Origin: Cytophagales bacterium
GTDB lineage: Bacteria; Bacteroidota; Bacteroidia; Cytophagales; Cyclobacteriaceae
Reading direction: 5' to 3'
NCBI GenBank assembly: GCA_033344775.1
Contig: JAWPMT010000005.1
Span: 2,853,598 to 2,917,597 of the forward strand
Length of the DNA: 64,000 nt
The position numbers and the translations under genes were made by a program. The notes under the pieces were generated by a model. That model was not told the origin of the DNA and ran no database searches. It saw only the letters and a list, made by a program, of their open reading frames with translations. Shown here piece by piece: positions 15,963 through 24,300 of the stretch. The stretch's first letter is position 1, and the number at the start of each line of letters is the position of its first letter.

Positions 15963-16757
15963 ATGAAAAAGCAGATTTGGTTAGCAGTCGTTTGCTTGAT
16001 AACAAACCTGGGGGTATTCGCTCAGGAAGAGCAAGAATTCACCGTTCCATTAAGTGATCCGGGAAAACCTGGTACCCTGGTGGCTAGTATGCATCGTGGT
16101 TCCATACGTGTAGAAGGTTACAATGGCAAAGAAGTGAAAATCAAGGTGGTTACTGCAGAAGAAGATGAGGACCGAGATACAAGAAGGAGTGGGCTTAGAA
16201 GAATCCCCAATGCGGCCGCTCAGTTTGACATTGAAGAAAGAAACAATGTGGTCACCATTTCTGGTATCAAAAGCAAAAGAGTGGATTTCATGATCATGGT
16301 CCCTGAAGCATTTTCACTGAACCTGAAAACGCACCACGATGGCTTCATTGGAGTAAAGAATGTGAAAGGCAATATTGAAGCCGACGGGCACCATGAAGAC
16401 ATTGAAATGTCTGGCATTTCTGGCTCAGTTGTTGCTGACACCCATCATGGTGAAATCACAGTAGCCTTTGATGACGTGGAAAGAGGTACACCCATGGCTT
16501 TCAGCACGTACCATGGTGACATTGATATCACACTGCCCGACGATGTAAACAGTTCGGCCAAAATCAAGACCACCAAAGGAGAGGTCTATACGGATTTTGA
16601 CCTGGACCTGAAAGTGGAAGTAACCAACGTCGATTCCAGGCGAGGAGAAGGCACTAAAATTCAGGTAGGTGGATGGTTAAAAGGAGACCTGGGTTCCGGT
16701 GGAGCAGAATATATGTTCAGCAGCTACCACGGAGATGTCATCATTCGAAAGAATTGA
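15963..16757 (+). CDS. Second DUF4097-type protein with His pairs
   Basis: 264 residues from ATG 15963 (MKKQIWLAVV signal peptide, cleaved near VFAQ). An in-frame TTG at 15906 would prepend 19 residues before the signal peptide and is rejected. Like the preceding gene it is a run of short beta strands with His pairs at 124-125 (KTHHDG), 143-144 (GHHED) and 161-162 (THHGE) and single His at 184 and 256 in YHGD. It has fewer His pairs and a longer acidic segment (EEDEDRDTRR). It is a paralogue of the upstream protein by shared pattern and C-terminal sequence (YHGDVIIRKN against WHGDIYLVKN). Confidence 0.72.
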   Translation: MKKQIWLAVVCLITNLGVFAQEEQEFTVPLSDPGKPGTLVASMHRGSIRVEGYNGKEVKIKVVTAEEDEDRDTRRSGLRRIPNAAAQFDIEERNNVVTISGIKSKRVDFMIMVPEAFSLNLKTHHDGFIGVKNVKGNIEADGHHEDIEMSGISGSVVADTHHGEITVAFDDVERGTPMAFSTYHGDIDITLPDDVNSSAKIKTTKGEVYTDFDLDLKVEVTNVDSRRGEGTKIQVGGWLKGDLGSGGAEYMFSSYHGDVIIRKN

Positions 16758-16808
16758 CATCAATAGGTGAAATAGAAAGCAGGCATATGCGTACATTTAT
16801 CGCTTCAA

Positions 16809-17864
16809 ATGTGCCCTATGCCTCGATTCTTTCCTCTACTTTTCCTCTTTTCTTTGGCGGCATGCCAAAGTCCTGAGAATACATCCATCAACTTTTCTTT
16901 AACGGAACAGCAAAGTGGTACCGACGCTTTGTTGATCGCCATGTCGATCCTGGATGGAGAAACCGTTTGGATGAGTGGCACCCAATCAACGTTCCTTCGT
17001 ACAATGGATGGCGGGGAATCCTGGGAGTTGTTCTCACACCCTGAAATAGACACGTTTCAGTACCGGGACATTCACGCGTTTGATGACGAATCCGTGGCAC
17101 TGTTGTCGATTGGAGAAGGGGCCAATTCACAAATTCATTTGTACTCGGAATCAGCGGGCTGGAAAGTGACATATGTCATGGACCATCCGAATGGATTTTT
17201 GAACAGCATCGATTTTTGGGATGACCAAATTGGGTTGGCATACGGAGATTCATTTGACGGCAAGCCATACCTGATGAAAACCGAAGATGGCGGCCATACC
17301 TGGAGCAGAATTGATCCTGAAGTATTGCCAGATGCGGAAGAAGGGGAAGGCGGATTTGCTTCCAGTGGAAGCTGTATTTCGGTTCAGTCGGGTGGGCTAG
17401 CCTGGATTGGAACAGGAGCCGGTGGAAGTGCACGGGTATTGAAAACGACCGATTATGGCGAAAGCTGGGCAAGCTATGAAACACCGATCATCAAAGGAGA
17501 TGCGGCAGGTATCACCTCCATACATTTTCGTAATGACAATCATGGCCTGATTGCCGGAGGAGACCTGGCAATTACTGATATTTATACCGAAAATTTAGCG
17601 TTTAGTATCGATGGTGGCCAGAGTTGGGTGTTGACCGAACAACCAGAAACTACTGGGGCCTTTTACGGCAGCGATTTGATTAGCATGAAAGGAAAAACAG
17701 TGGTGGTGGCTTGTGGCCCCAAAGGGGCAGATATCACTTTTGATGCCGGCCTTACCTGGAATACCATTGCTACCGATAATCTTTGGGTAGCCGACCTGCA
17801 TGCAGATGGTTACGGCTGGTTGGCAGGTAGAGCTGGGAAGATCTTGAAGCTTGAACTAAACTAG
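16809..17864 (+). CDS. Ycf48/BNR-like beta-propeller lipoprotein
   Basis: 351 residues from ATG 16809, or 348 from ATG 16818. The N-terminus carries a lipoprotein signal: hydrophobic core PLLFLFSLAAC with a LAAC lipobox, so the mature protein starts at cysteine. The rest consists of repeated blades such as STFLRTMDGGESWELFS, LMKTEDGGHTWSRID, VLKTTDYGESWASYE and TFDAGLTWNTIA, the D-G-G-x-S/T-W pattern of Ycf48/HCF136-like and BNR propellers. Ycf48 homologues assist photosystem assembly; in non-phototrophs the family's role is unknown. Likely outer-membrane anchored. Confidence 0.75.
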   Translation: MCPMPRFFPLLFLFSLAACQSPENTSINFSLTEQQSGTDALLIAMSILDGETVWMSGTQSTFLRTMDGGESWELFSHPEIDTFQYRDIHAFDDESVALLSIGEGANSQIHLYSESAGWKVTYVMDHPNGFLNSIDFWDDQIGLAYGDSFDGKPYLMKTEDGGHTWSRIDPEVLPDAEEGEGGFASSGSCISVQSGGLAWIGTGAGGSARVLKTTDYGESWASYETPIIKGDAAGITSIHFRNDNHGLIAGGDLAITDIYTENLAFSIDGGQSWVLTEQPETTGAFYGSDLISMKGKTVVVACGPKGADITFDAGLTWNTIATDNLWVADLHADGYGWLAGRAGKILKLELN

Positions 17865-17883
17865 CCACTTCTTCGTAGTTTTG
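17851..17883 (+). promoter_or_regulatory. Candidate Bacteroidota promoter for the coiled-coil/hemB genes
   Basis: TTG (17851-17853), a 22-base spacer, and TAGTTTTG (17876-17883), which fits the -33 TTG / -7 TAnnTTTG consensus. The ATG at 17888 begins only four bases later, which implies a nearly leaderless transcript. Confidence 0.45.
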
Positions 17884-17887
17884 TTAT

Positions 17888-18157
17888 ATGGCAGAGAATG
17901 AGAAAAGGAGACTTTCACAACTAGAGGAACAACTGAGTAATACATTAAGTGCAGTCGACTCACTTCATGCAGATGTAGCAACATTTAAAGAGTATGCGGT
18001 AGAAAACAATAAAGTGGTCAATGGCATGCTCAATAAAATGGATGAGACTCAAGACATGATAAAAGACATTGTAACCGAGATGGTCGCAGAAAGAAAACAA
18101 AGAAATCTGGAAATCGATACCATCAACAGAAGACTAGATCGACTAGAAAATCAGTAA
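17888..18157 (+). CDS. Small coiled-coil protein
   Basis: 89 residues with heptad-like spacing throughout (RRLSQLEEQLSNTLSAVDSL at the start and RRLDRLENQ at the end). The middle, NKVVNGMLNKMDETQDMIKD, continues the pattern. It is highly charged with no transmembrane segment. No family recognised; structurally like a short oligomerisation or adaptor helix. The stop is seven bases before hemB, suggesting one transcript. Confidence 0.6.
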   Translation: MAENEKRRLSQLEEQLSNTLSAVDSLHADVATFKEYAVENNKVVNGMLNKMDETQDMIKDIVTEMVAERKQRNLEIDTINRRLDRLENQ

Positions 18158-18164
18158 GCCCCTC

Positions 18165-19133
18165 ATGAATCGCAGACCCAGAAGGAACCGCCAATCGGCC
18201 GCCATACGAGACCTGGTACAAGAAACACAAGTCACCACCAACGATCTGGTATTTCCCCTCTTTCTTTTAGAAGGCAATAATAAAAAATCAGAAGTGGCTT
18301 CCATGCCCGGCATCTACCGACATACCCTGGACCTGATGCTTCCTTTGATCGAGGAATGTCTGAAAGCAGGCATCAAGGGTTTTGACGTCTTCCCGGTAGT
18401 AGAAGAAAAACACAAAGATAAGACTGCTACCAATAGCTACGATCCTAATTTCTTCTATCTCCAGGCATTGAAAAAGATCAAGCAGGAATTTCCTGAAGCC
18501 TGGGTCATCACCGACGTAGCCATGGACCCTTATAGTTCCGATGGACATGATGGGCTGGTTGAAAATGGTGAGATCCTGAACGACGAAACGCTGGAAATAC
18601 TGGCCAAAATGACACTTGCCCAAGCGGATACAGGAATTGACATGATCGGACCTTCTGACATGATGGATGGCCGGGTCGGATACCTTAGAGAAGCTTTGGA
18701 TGATGCAAGGCACAAAAATGTCGGAATCATATCCTACACTGCAAAGTACGCAAGTGGCTTTTACGGCCCTTTCCGTGATGCATTGGATTCTGCGCCTAAG
18801 TTTGGCGACAAAATGACCTATCAAATGAATCCGGCCAACAGGTCCGAAGCATTACTGGAAGCAGAATTGGATTACAACGAAGGAGCAGATATTTTGATGG
18901 TGAAGCCAGGATTGCCTTACCTGGATATCATTGCCGACCTGAAAAGCCATTTCCCCATTCCCATTGCGGCTTATCACGTTTCGGGAGAGTACGCCATGAT
19001 CATGGCTGCCGGAGAAAAGGGGTGGTTAGATGCAGACCGTACCATGTTGGAAAGCCTGACTAGCTTGAAAAGAGCCGGGTCCGATATTATCCTGACGTAC
19101 TATGCATTGGAGTTCGCGAAAAGACAAGCGTGA
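18165..19133 (+). CDS. hemB: Delta-aminolevulinic acid dehydratase (porphobilinogen synthase)
   Basis: 322 residues; condenses two 5-aminolevulinate molecules to porphobilinogen in heme synthesis. Schiff-base lysines are Lys194 (YTAKYASGFYG) and Lys247 (LMVKPGLPYLD). The metal loop reads VAMDPYSSDGHDG where zinc enzymes have a three-cysteine motif, so this enzyme belongs to the cysteine-free, magnesium-dependent type (family knowledge). The C-terminus is complete (ILTYYALEFAKR). Start ATG 18165. Confidence 0.95.
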   Translation: MNRRPRRNRQSAAIRDLVQETQVTTNDLVFPLFLLEGNNKKSEVASMPGIYRHTLDLMLPLIEECLKAGIKGFDVFPVVEEKHKDKTATNSYDPNFFYLQALKKIKQEFPEAWVITDVAMDPYSSDGHDGLVENGEILNDETLEILAKMTLAQADTGIDMIGPSDMMDGRVGYLREALDDARHKNVGIISYTAKYASGFYGPFRDALDSAPKFGDKMTYQMNPANRSEALLEAELDYNEGADILMVKPGLPYLDIIADLKSHFPIPIAAYHVSGEYAMIMAAGEKGWLDADRTMLESLTSLKRAGSDIILTYYALEFAKRQA

Positions 19134-19140
19134 TTATCGA

Positions 19141-20262
19141 CTAGCGCTTATTTCTTCCTGGTTTTCGTCCTCGACTTGCAGATGATTTCCTACTTTTTGG
19201 ATTGGTGTTTGCCTTGTCTTCTTCCAAAAATTTCTTGCCTCTTGCTCCTTTAAGCGCCATGATTTCTTTGGCACTCAAATGACGCCAGTTACCGCGTGGT
19301 AGATCTTTTTTGGTTAGGTTGCCAAACATGACCCGGTCCAGCCTTTGTACCCGGTATCCTAACTTCTCAAAGATCCTCCGGACAATGCGATTTCTTCCGA
19401 CATGGATCTCTATCCCCAGGATTTGGGCGTCATCGCCCACAATTGCCAGTTCATCTACAGGAGCAATCCCGTCATCAAGCTCTACCCCTGCTACAACTTT
19501 GTCAAAATCTTCCGCAGTGATCGGTTGGTCCAATTCTACCTGATAGATTTTTCGGATACGCTGACTTGGGTGGGTCAATCTTCGGGCCAGTTCCCCGTCA
19601 TTAGTAAACAGCAGCAAGCCAGTGGTATGTCTGTCTAACCGACCTACTGGATAAATTCGTTCTTCACAAGCATTGTCCACCAAATTCATCACCGTTTTTC
19701 GGTCATGGGTGTCTTCCATGGTCGTGATGAAATCTTTCGGTTTGTTCAGCAATACGTACTGTGTTTTCTCAGGACGAAGTGTCTTGCCTTTGTACACTAC
19801 CCGATCCTTGGGACCAACTTTCAATCCCATTTCCCGAACCACTTCCCCATTGACTTTAATCAGTCCTGATTGGATCAGTTCATCTGCATCACGCCGAGAA
19901 CAAATGCCTGCGTTAGCGATGTAGCGATTGAGTCGGATCGGTGCATTATCAGTTTTTGGCTTAGGGTCAGCTGACTTTGACCTTGCTCCTCCGGGTCTTG
20001 GTGTGGGCCTTGGACGACTTGATTTGTTGTACTCATCATCCGGTCTTGACCGACGTTTAAAACCACCGGTTTTTCTTTCTCCACGTGCAGGCCGGGAGTC
20101 TTCCGTTTTATTGTATCGATTTCCCGAACCGGGTTTTGATCGGTTAGGACGACCATCCTCGGGTCCTTTCGAGCGATTTCCCGGACCTGATTTAGGTCTA
20201 TTGGTGCGGTTATCGTTGGATCTATCGGGTCTTTTCCCGCCTCTATTCGGTTTCCTCTCCAA
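19141..20262 (-). CDS. RluB/RsuA-family pseudouridine synthase with long basic N-terminal tail
   Basis: 373 residues. Residues ~105-160 are an S4 RNA-binding domain (IRLNRYIANAGICSRRDADE) and the following catalytic domain contains GRLDRHTTGLLLFTNDG, with catalytic Asp210. It is an RsuA/RluB-type enzyme, probably modifying 23S rRNA. The first ~105 residues and the last ~35 are low-complexity Arg/Gly/Pro/Ser/Asn-rich (RPNRGGKRPDRSND style) and presumably disordered RNA-binding tails. The only usable start is TTG 20262, which overlaps the scpB stop by 20 bases; the frame is closed upstream at 20308 without any ATG. Third gene of a TraR-scpB-pseudouridine synthase operon. Confidence 0.85.
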   Translation of the reverse strand: MERKPNRGGKRPDRSNDNRTNRPKSGPGNRSKGPEDGRPNRSKPGSGNRYNKTEDSRPARGERKTGGFKRRSRPDDEYNKSSRPRPTPRPGGARSKSADPKPKTDNAPIRLNRYIANAGICSRRDADELIQSGLIKVNGEVVREMGLKVGPKDRVVYKGKTLRPEKTQYVLLNKPKDFITTMEDTHDRKTVMNLVDNACEERIYPVGRLDRHTTGLLLFTNDGELARRLTHPSQRIRKIYQVELDQPITAEDFDKVVAGVELDDGIAPVDELAIVGDDAQILGIEIHVGRNRIVRRIFEKLGYRVQRLDRVMFGNLTKKDLPRGNWRHLSAKEIMALKGARGKKFLEEDKANTNPKSRKSSASRGRKPGRNKR

Positions 20263-20803
20263 TGCTATTCTCCTCCATTTTGAAATCCTTCGGAGTAGGC
20301 AGCTCTTTCAGATCGTTGATCCCGAAGTAATCCATGAACTTTTTGCTGGTACCATACAGCAATGGTCGACCAATGGCTTCGGACTTTCCTTTGATCTCAA
20401 CCAATTCCTTTTCCAACAACTTTTGAACGGCATAATCGCAATTCACCCCACGTATTTGCTCCATTTCACCCTTAGTCATGGGTTGTTTGTAAGCAATAAT
20501 GGCTAACGTTTCCAGCGATGAATTGGAAAGTCGTTTTTTGGATTGCTGTTTTAGTAGAATCCCGATACTTGCCTGATAAGCGGGTTTCGTCAGAAACTGA
20601 TATCCGCCTCCACTTTTCACCAATGAGAAAGAAAATTCATCTTTTTCGTATTTCTGGGTCAGGGACTCAATGGCCTCCAAAATGTCTTTGACCGGAATAT
20701 CCGCATCAAACATTTCTTTCAAACAGGCCGTAATTTCTTTTTCTGTAATAGGTTTTGGAGAGCAGAAAACCAATGCCTCCACATGATGTGAGAGAAAATC
20801 CAT
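20243..20803 (-). CDS. scpB: Segregation and condensation protein B
   Basis: 186 residues. Tandem winged-helix domains: VEALVFCSPKPITEKEI at the start, and LSNSSLETLAIIAYKQPMTK with IRGVNCDYAVQKLLEKELV in the second. These are the most conserved ScpB segments. It forms the condensin accessory complex with SMC and ScpA. The length fits the family. The acidic tail (KMEENSIGEETE) overlaps the next gene. scpA is not in the window. Confidence 0.93.
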   Translation of the reverse strand: MDFLSHHVEALVFCSPKPITEKEITACLKEMFDADIPVKDILEAIESLTQKYEKDEFSFSLVKSGGGYQFLTKPAYQASIGILLKQQSKKRLSNSSLETLAIIAYKQPMTKGEMEQIRGVNCDYAVQKLLEKELVEIKGKSEAIGRPLLYGTSKKFMDYFGINDLKELPTPKDFKMEENSIGEETE

Positions 20804-20812
20804 TGAATGACC

Positions 20813-21193
20813 TTACTTCTTCTTATTGAGTTTGGCCTCTATGGAATGCATGGTGTGTGGTACCGCCTTCAATCGCTCTTTGCTGATCAGTTTTCCCGTA
20901 TCCACACAAATGCCGTAAGTACCGTTTTTGATTCTTATCAAGGCATTTTCCAGGTTATTGATGAATTTCTGCTGACGAGCGGCCAACTGACTGAGTTGCT
21001 CTTTTTCAGCTGTATCTGCACCGTCTTCCAGGGTTTTTACATTTCCATGGGTAAAATCCGTGCCTTCATCACTACTTCTGGTCAGAGACCGCCTCAGAAC
21101 TGACAATTCATTCCTTGCTTTATCCAGCTTTTGATTAATCAAAAATTCGAATTCAGAGAGTTCTTCAGGAGAATATTTGTTTTTTTCAGCCAT
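20813..21193 (-). CDS. TraR/DksA-family protein lacking the zinc-finger cysteines
   Basis: 126 residues from ATG 21193 (MAEKNKYSPEEL); an upstream frame would add 12 residues and is less likely. The helical coiled-coil hairpin (LSEFEFLINQKLDKARNEL to LAARQQKFINNLENALIRI) and the GTYGICVDTGKLISKERL tail are typical for TraR/DksA. In classical DksA the tail has Cys-x2-Cys...Cys-x2-Cys; only one cysteine remains here, as in many Bacteroidota members. It probably binds RNA polymerase through the secondary channel, but that role is untested for this form. First gene of a three-gene operon. Confidence 0.8.
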   Translation of the reverse strand: MAEKNKYSPEELSEFEFLINQKLDKARNELSVLRRSLTRSSDEGTDFTHGNVKTLEDGADTAEKEQLSQLAARQQKFINNLENALIRIKNGTYGICVDTGKLISKERLKAVPHTMHSIEAKLNKKK

Positions 21194-21308
21194 GACGAGT
21201 ACAGTTCTATGGTTCAAAAAGTGGTGCAAAAGTAACGATTCGAAAGCTATTTAGCTAGTTGATTCGAAATACAAAGTTTATAGATCAGTAAACAAGGTAC
21301 GATCAAGG

Positions 21309-24300
21309 TCAAAAATCCCTGCCTACCACGACGGTTTCTTTGATAATTTCCGACTGGCCATTGCTATTGAATACTTCGAAAACAACTACATAATAACCTA
21401 CCCTAACCACACCACCATCAACACCGGTACCATCCCAACGGATAAACCCATCTGCCGCCAGGGAGACGCCCCTAGCCAGCTCTTTCACAAAACGGCCATT
21501 CTGATCAAAGAGTGTGATGTTGGCGAAATTGCCCGCGTTTTCGAATTCGTAATTGATTGTCGTAAAGGAATTTGTTCCACTTCCAGGCACAAATACGCGA
21601 GGTTCCGCTTCAACCGGATCATTGAACGCTGACAAGTCCAATGATTGGCTATTAGCCGCTCCAGGTGTACCAAAATTCACTGTACTGGCTGCTGAATTCC
21701 AATTATCAGCACCATTCGGAGCATCAAAAGAAATGCGCTCAAGCGTAACACCATCTACAGATCGCAGCAGATCACTATGAAAGTCTGCATCATAGAAAAG
21801 TGAATCCTGATCATTGCCCAACGCATCGATGAGATAAACATCGCCAAAGTCATTGGCATAGGTCGGTAGATCGTCAATTTCAATCAAGTTTTCCGTAGGT
21901 GCATCAGGGAAATCCAACTGCAAACGAGCTACATCTTCGGTAAATGCCAGATAAGATTGCGGTGAAATGATCAAGTCATCATCGGTGATGATACGATCCT
22001 GTGTAGCATTACCAAGAGACCAACCTTTCAAAGAAATAAATTGATCGGTCGTATTGTACACTTCTACAAAATCAACACCATCATCCAGTGGGTTAAATAA
22101 GATTTCACTCAATAAGATCTGGGAAAACTCAGCCTCAAAAGGTAAGACTAACTCAGCGGTATTGGCCCGCACTGCGTTCCCAAGACAATCCTGCACCAAT
22201 ACTGCGGTCACCGTATATACCACCCCCCTTTCCAATGGTTGATTCAAGGAGAGGGTGACGGATGTAAGATCACCTTCAACAATGGTGGTATTTCCTACTT
22301 CAATTCCTCCGGAAATCTCAATGACAGGTTTCAGTGTGGGAATCAGCGCTTCGTCAAATTCAACCAGTATAGAGTCCGCATTGATGGCTATGGCATTGAT
22401 CAGATTAGGTCCAAAATTGTCGGGAATATCTTCTCGGATAGAATTGGTCAATCCCGGCGTTCCCCCAGCCTCAGCTATGCTACTGCCCCAATTATTGGAA
22501 ATGCCGCATGGATTGTTGGTGTCACGCATTTCCAGGGAATAACCCCCGTCGCTTTTATCGGTATCATGCCAATCAGCCAGATAATCTATTTGAAAGATGA
22601 GTTCTCCCCGGTAAATCAAGGACAATTGCTCGCCACTGTTACTCAAACCAGGGAAGCTACCTACGCCATTCACATTTACTCCACTGAAATCAGCTATTCC
22701 TGAAGTACTCACCAATACCTGATATTCTCCAGGAAGGATCGCGCCACCGATAGGAGCAGAAAACCCAGAGCCATCCTGAATCAACATTTCGTTCAAATCC
22801 AGAATACCTTCAGAACGGTTGAAAATCTCCAAATACTCACGATTAGGTAAGCCCACTTCAGGATCAGGATCAGACATGATCTCGGTAATGATGATGTCAT
22901 TGAAAGTAGGTGCAATCGCCTGTAGAAACACAAAGGTCGTATCATTCATGACGTTGCCAGAGCAATCCGCAATGTTGGAGACAGCAAAGTCAATTTGCTG
23001 TAATGCAGAAGTCTCCTCATTAAAAGTCAACTGTAACTCTTTTAATGTTTCATCATAACTTGATGCCTCAATGATTGCCGCTTGACCAGCGGCAAAATCT
23101 AATACTGATGCAGCTAACATCTCCTCCGAAAAGGTTATCGTCAATTGACCTGAAGAAAAAATGCTTTCGACGATGGTCGGCTTTTCTGTTTCGACGGTGA
23201 TATTATTGGCCATACCTGGAGTTCCTCCAATCTCCGAGGTAGAGGCCCCCCAGCTATTAGCTGGTGAGCAGGCACTATTCCGATCAATCAGCTCCAGGCT
23301 GTAACCGCCACCATCGCGATCCGGATCGCCGTACCAGCTATCTTCATAATGAATTTGATCAATGACCAGGTTCCCCGAAGTTCTTAATACAACAGAATCT
23401 TCATCATTAGTAAAGCTGATCAGATCGCTAACGCCTACTACGTTAAATCCAGACATCAAATCCAGGTCACTTTCATCGACGATGGCTACATATTCATTTG
23501 ACTTCAGAAAATAAGTTTCAAGTGTGGATGTGGCATTCGCTTTAGACAGGATCAGGCCTTGCAAGTCTACAATGGAATCCGAGGCATTGAAGAGTTCAAT
23601 GTATTCTACTTCGGGTAAACCTACGGCTGGACTTGGATCAGCCATGATCTCATTGATGATCAGGTCCCCCGGTTGCGGAGCTGCAGCGATTGTGAAAGTC
23701 AAGGTTATGTCTACCATTGCATTTCCTCTACAATCAGTAAGGCCACTGATCTCCAAGTCAAACATCTGACCCATGTCAAGTTCTCCGGAAAAAGTAATGG
23801 TCACCGATTCACTTGCAGGAGTTACCGTAGCAATGGTCAACCCATTCGTAATCGAGAAGGCTGATGATACCATCGTCGACTCATTCATCTCTTCACTGAA
23901 GGTCAGGGTGATGGTCTCATCTTCCAATGAACTGGAAGCTACGGTTGGAGGATCGGTTTCGGGAACAAGAGAATTGGCTAAACCAGGTGTTCCACCAGAA
24001 GTATCTTCAGAAGCAGCCCAGTTGTTTTCATCGGTACAGCTACTTTCCGGATCAATTAATTCTAAACTGTAGCCACCATCATCCCTGGTCTCATCACCAT
24101 ACCAGCTGCTTTGATATTCAACCCGATCGATGATTTGATCGTCCGCATCTTTCAGGACAATCGAATCAGCGTTGTTAGAAAAGCTGATCAAATCCGACAC
24201 ACCAATTGTGGTGAAGCCCGTCATCAAATCCAGGTTATTTTCATCGACGATCGCTACTTGTTCATTTGAGCCCAAGAGATAGGTTCCTATCGTTGTTGAT

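Noticed and set aside
19928-20506. 192-codon plus-strand frame over the pseudouridine synthase and scpB
   Set aside because: It is the mirror of the low-complexity Arg/Pro-rich tail and of scpB.
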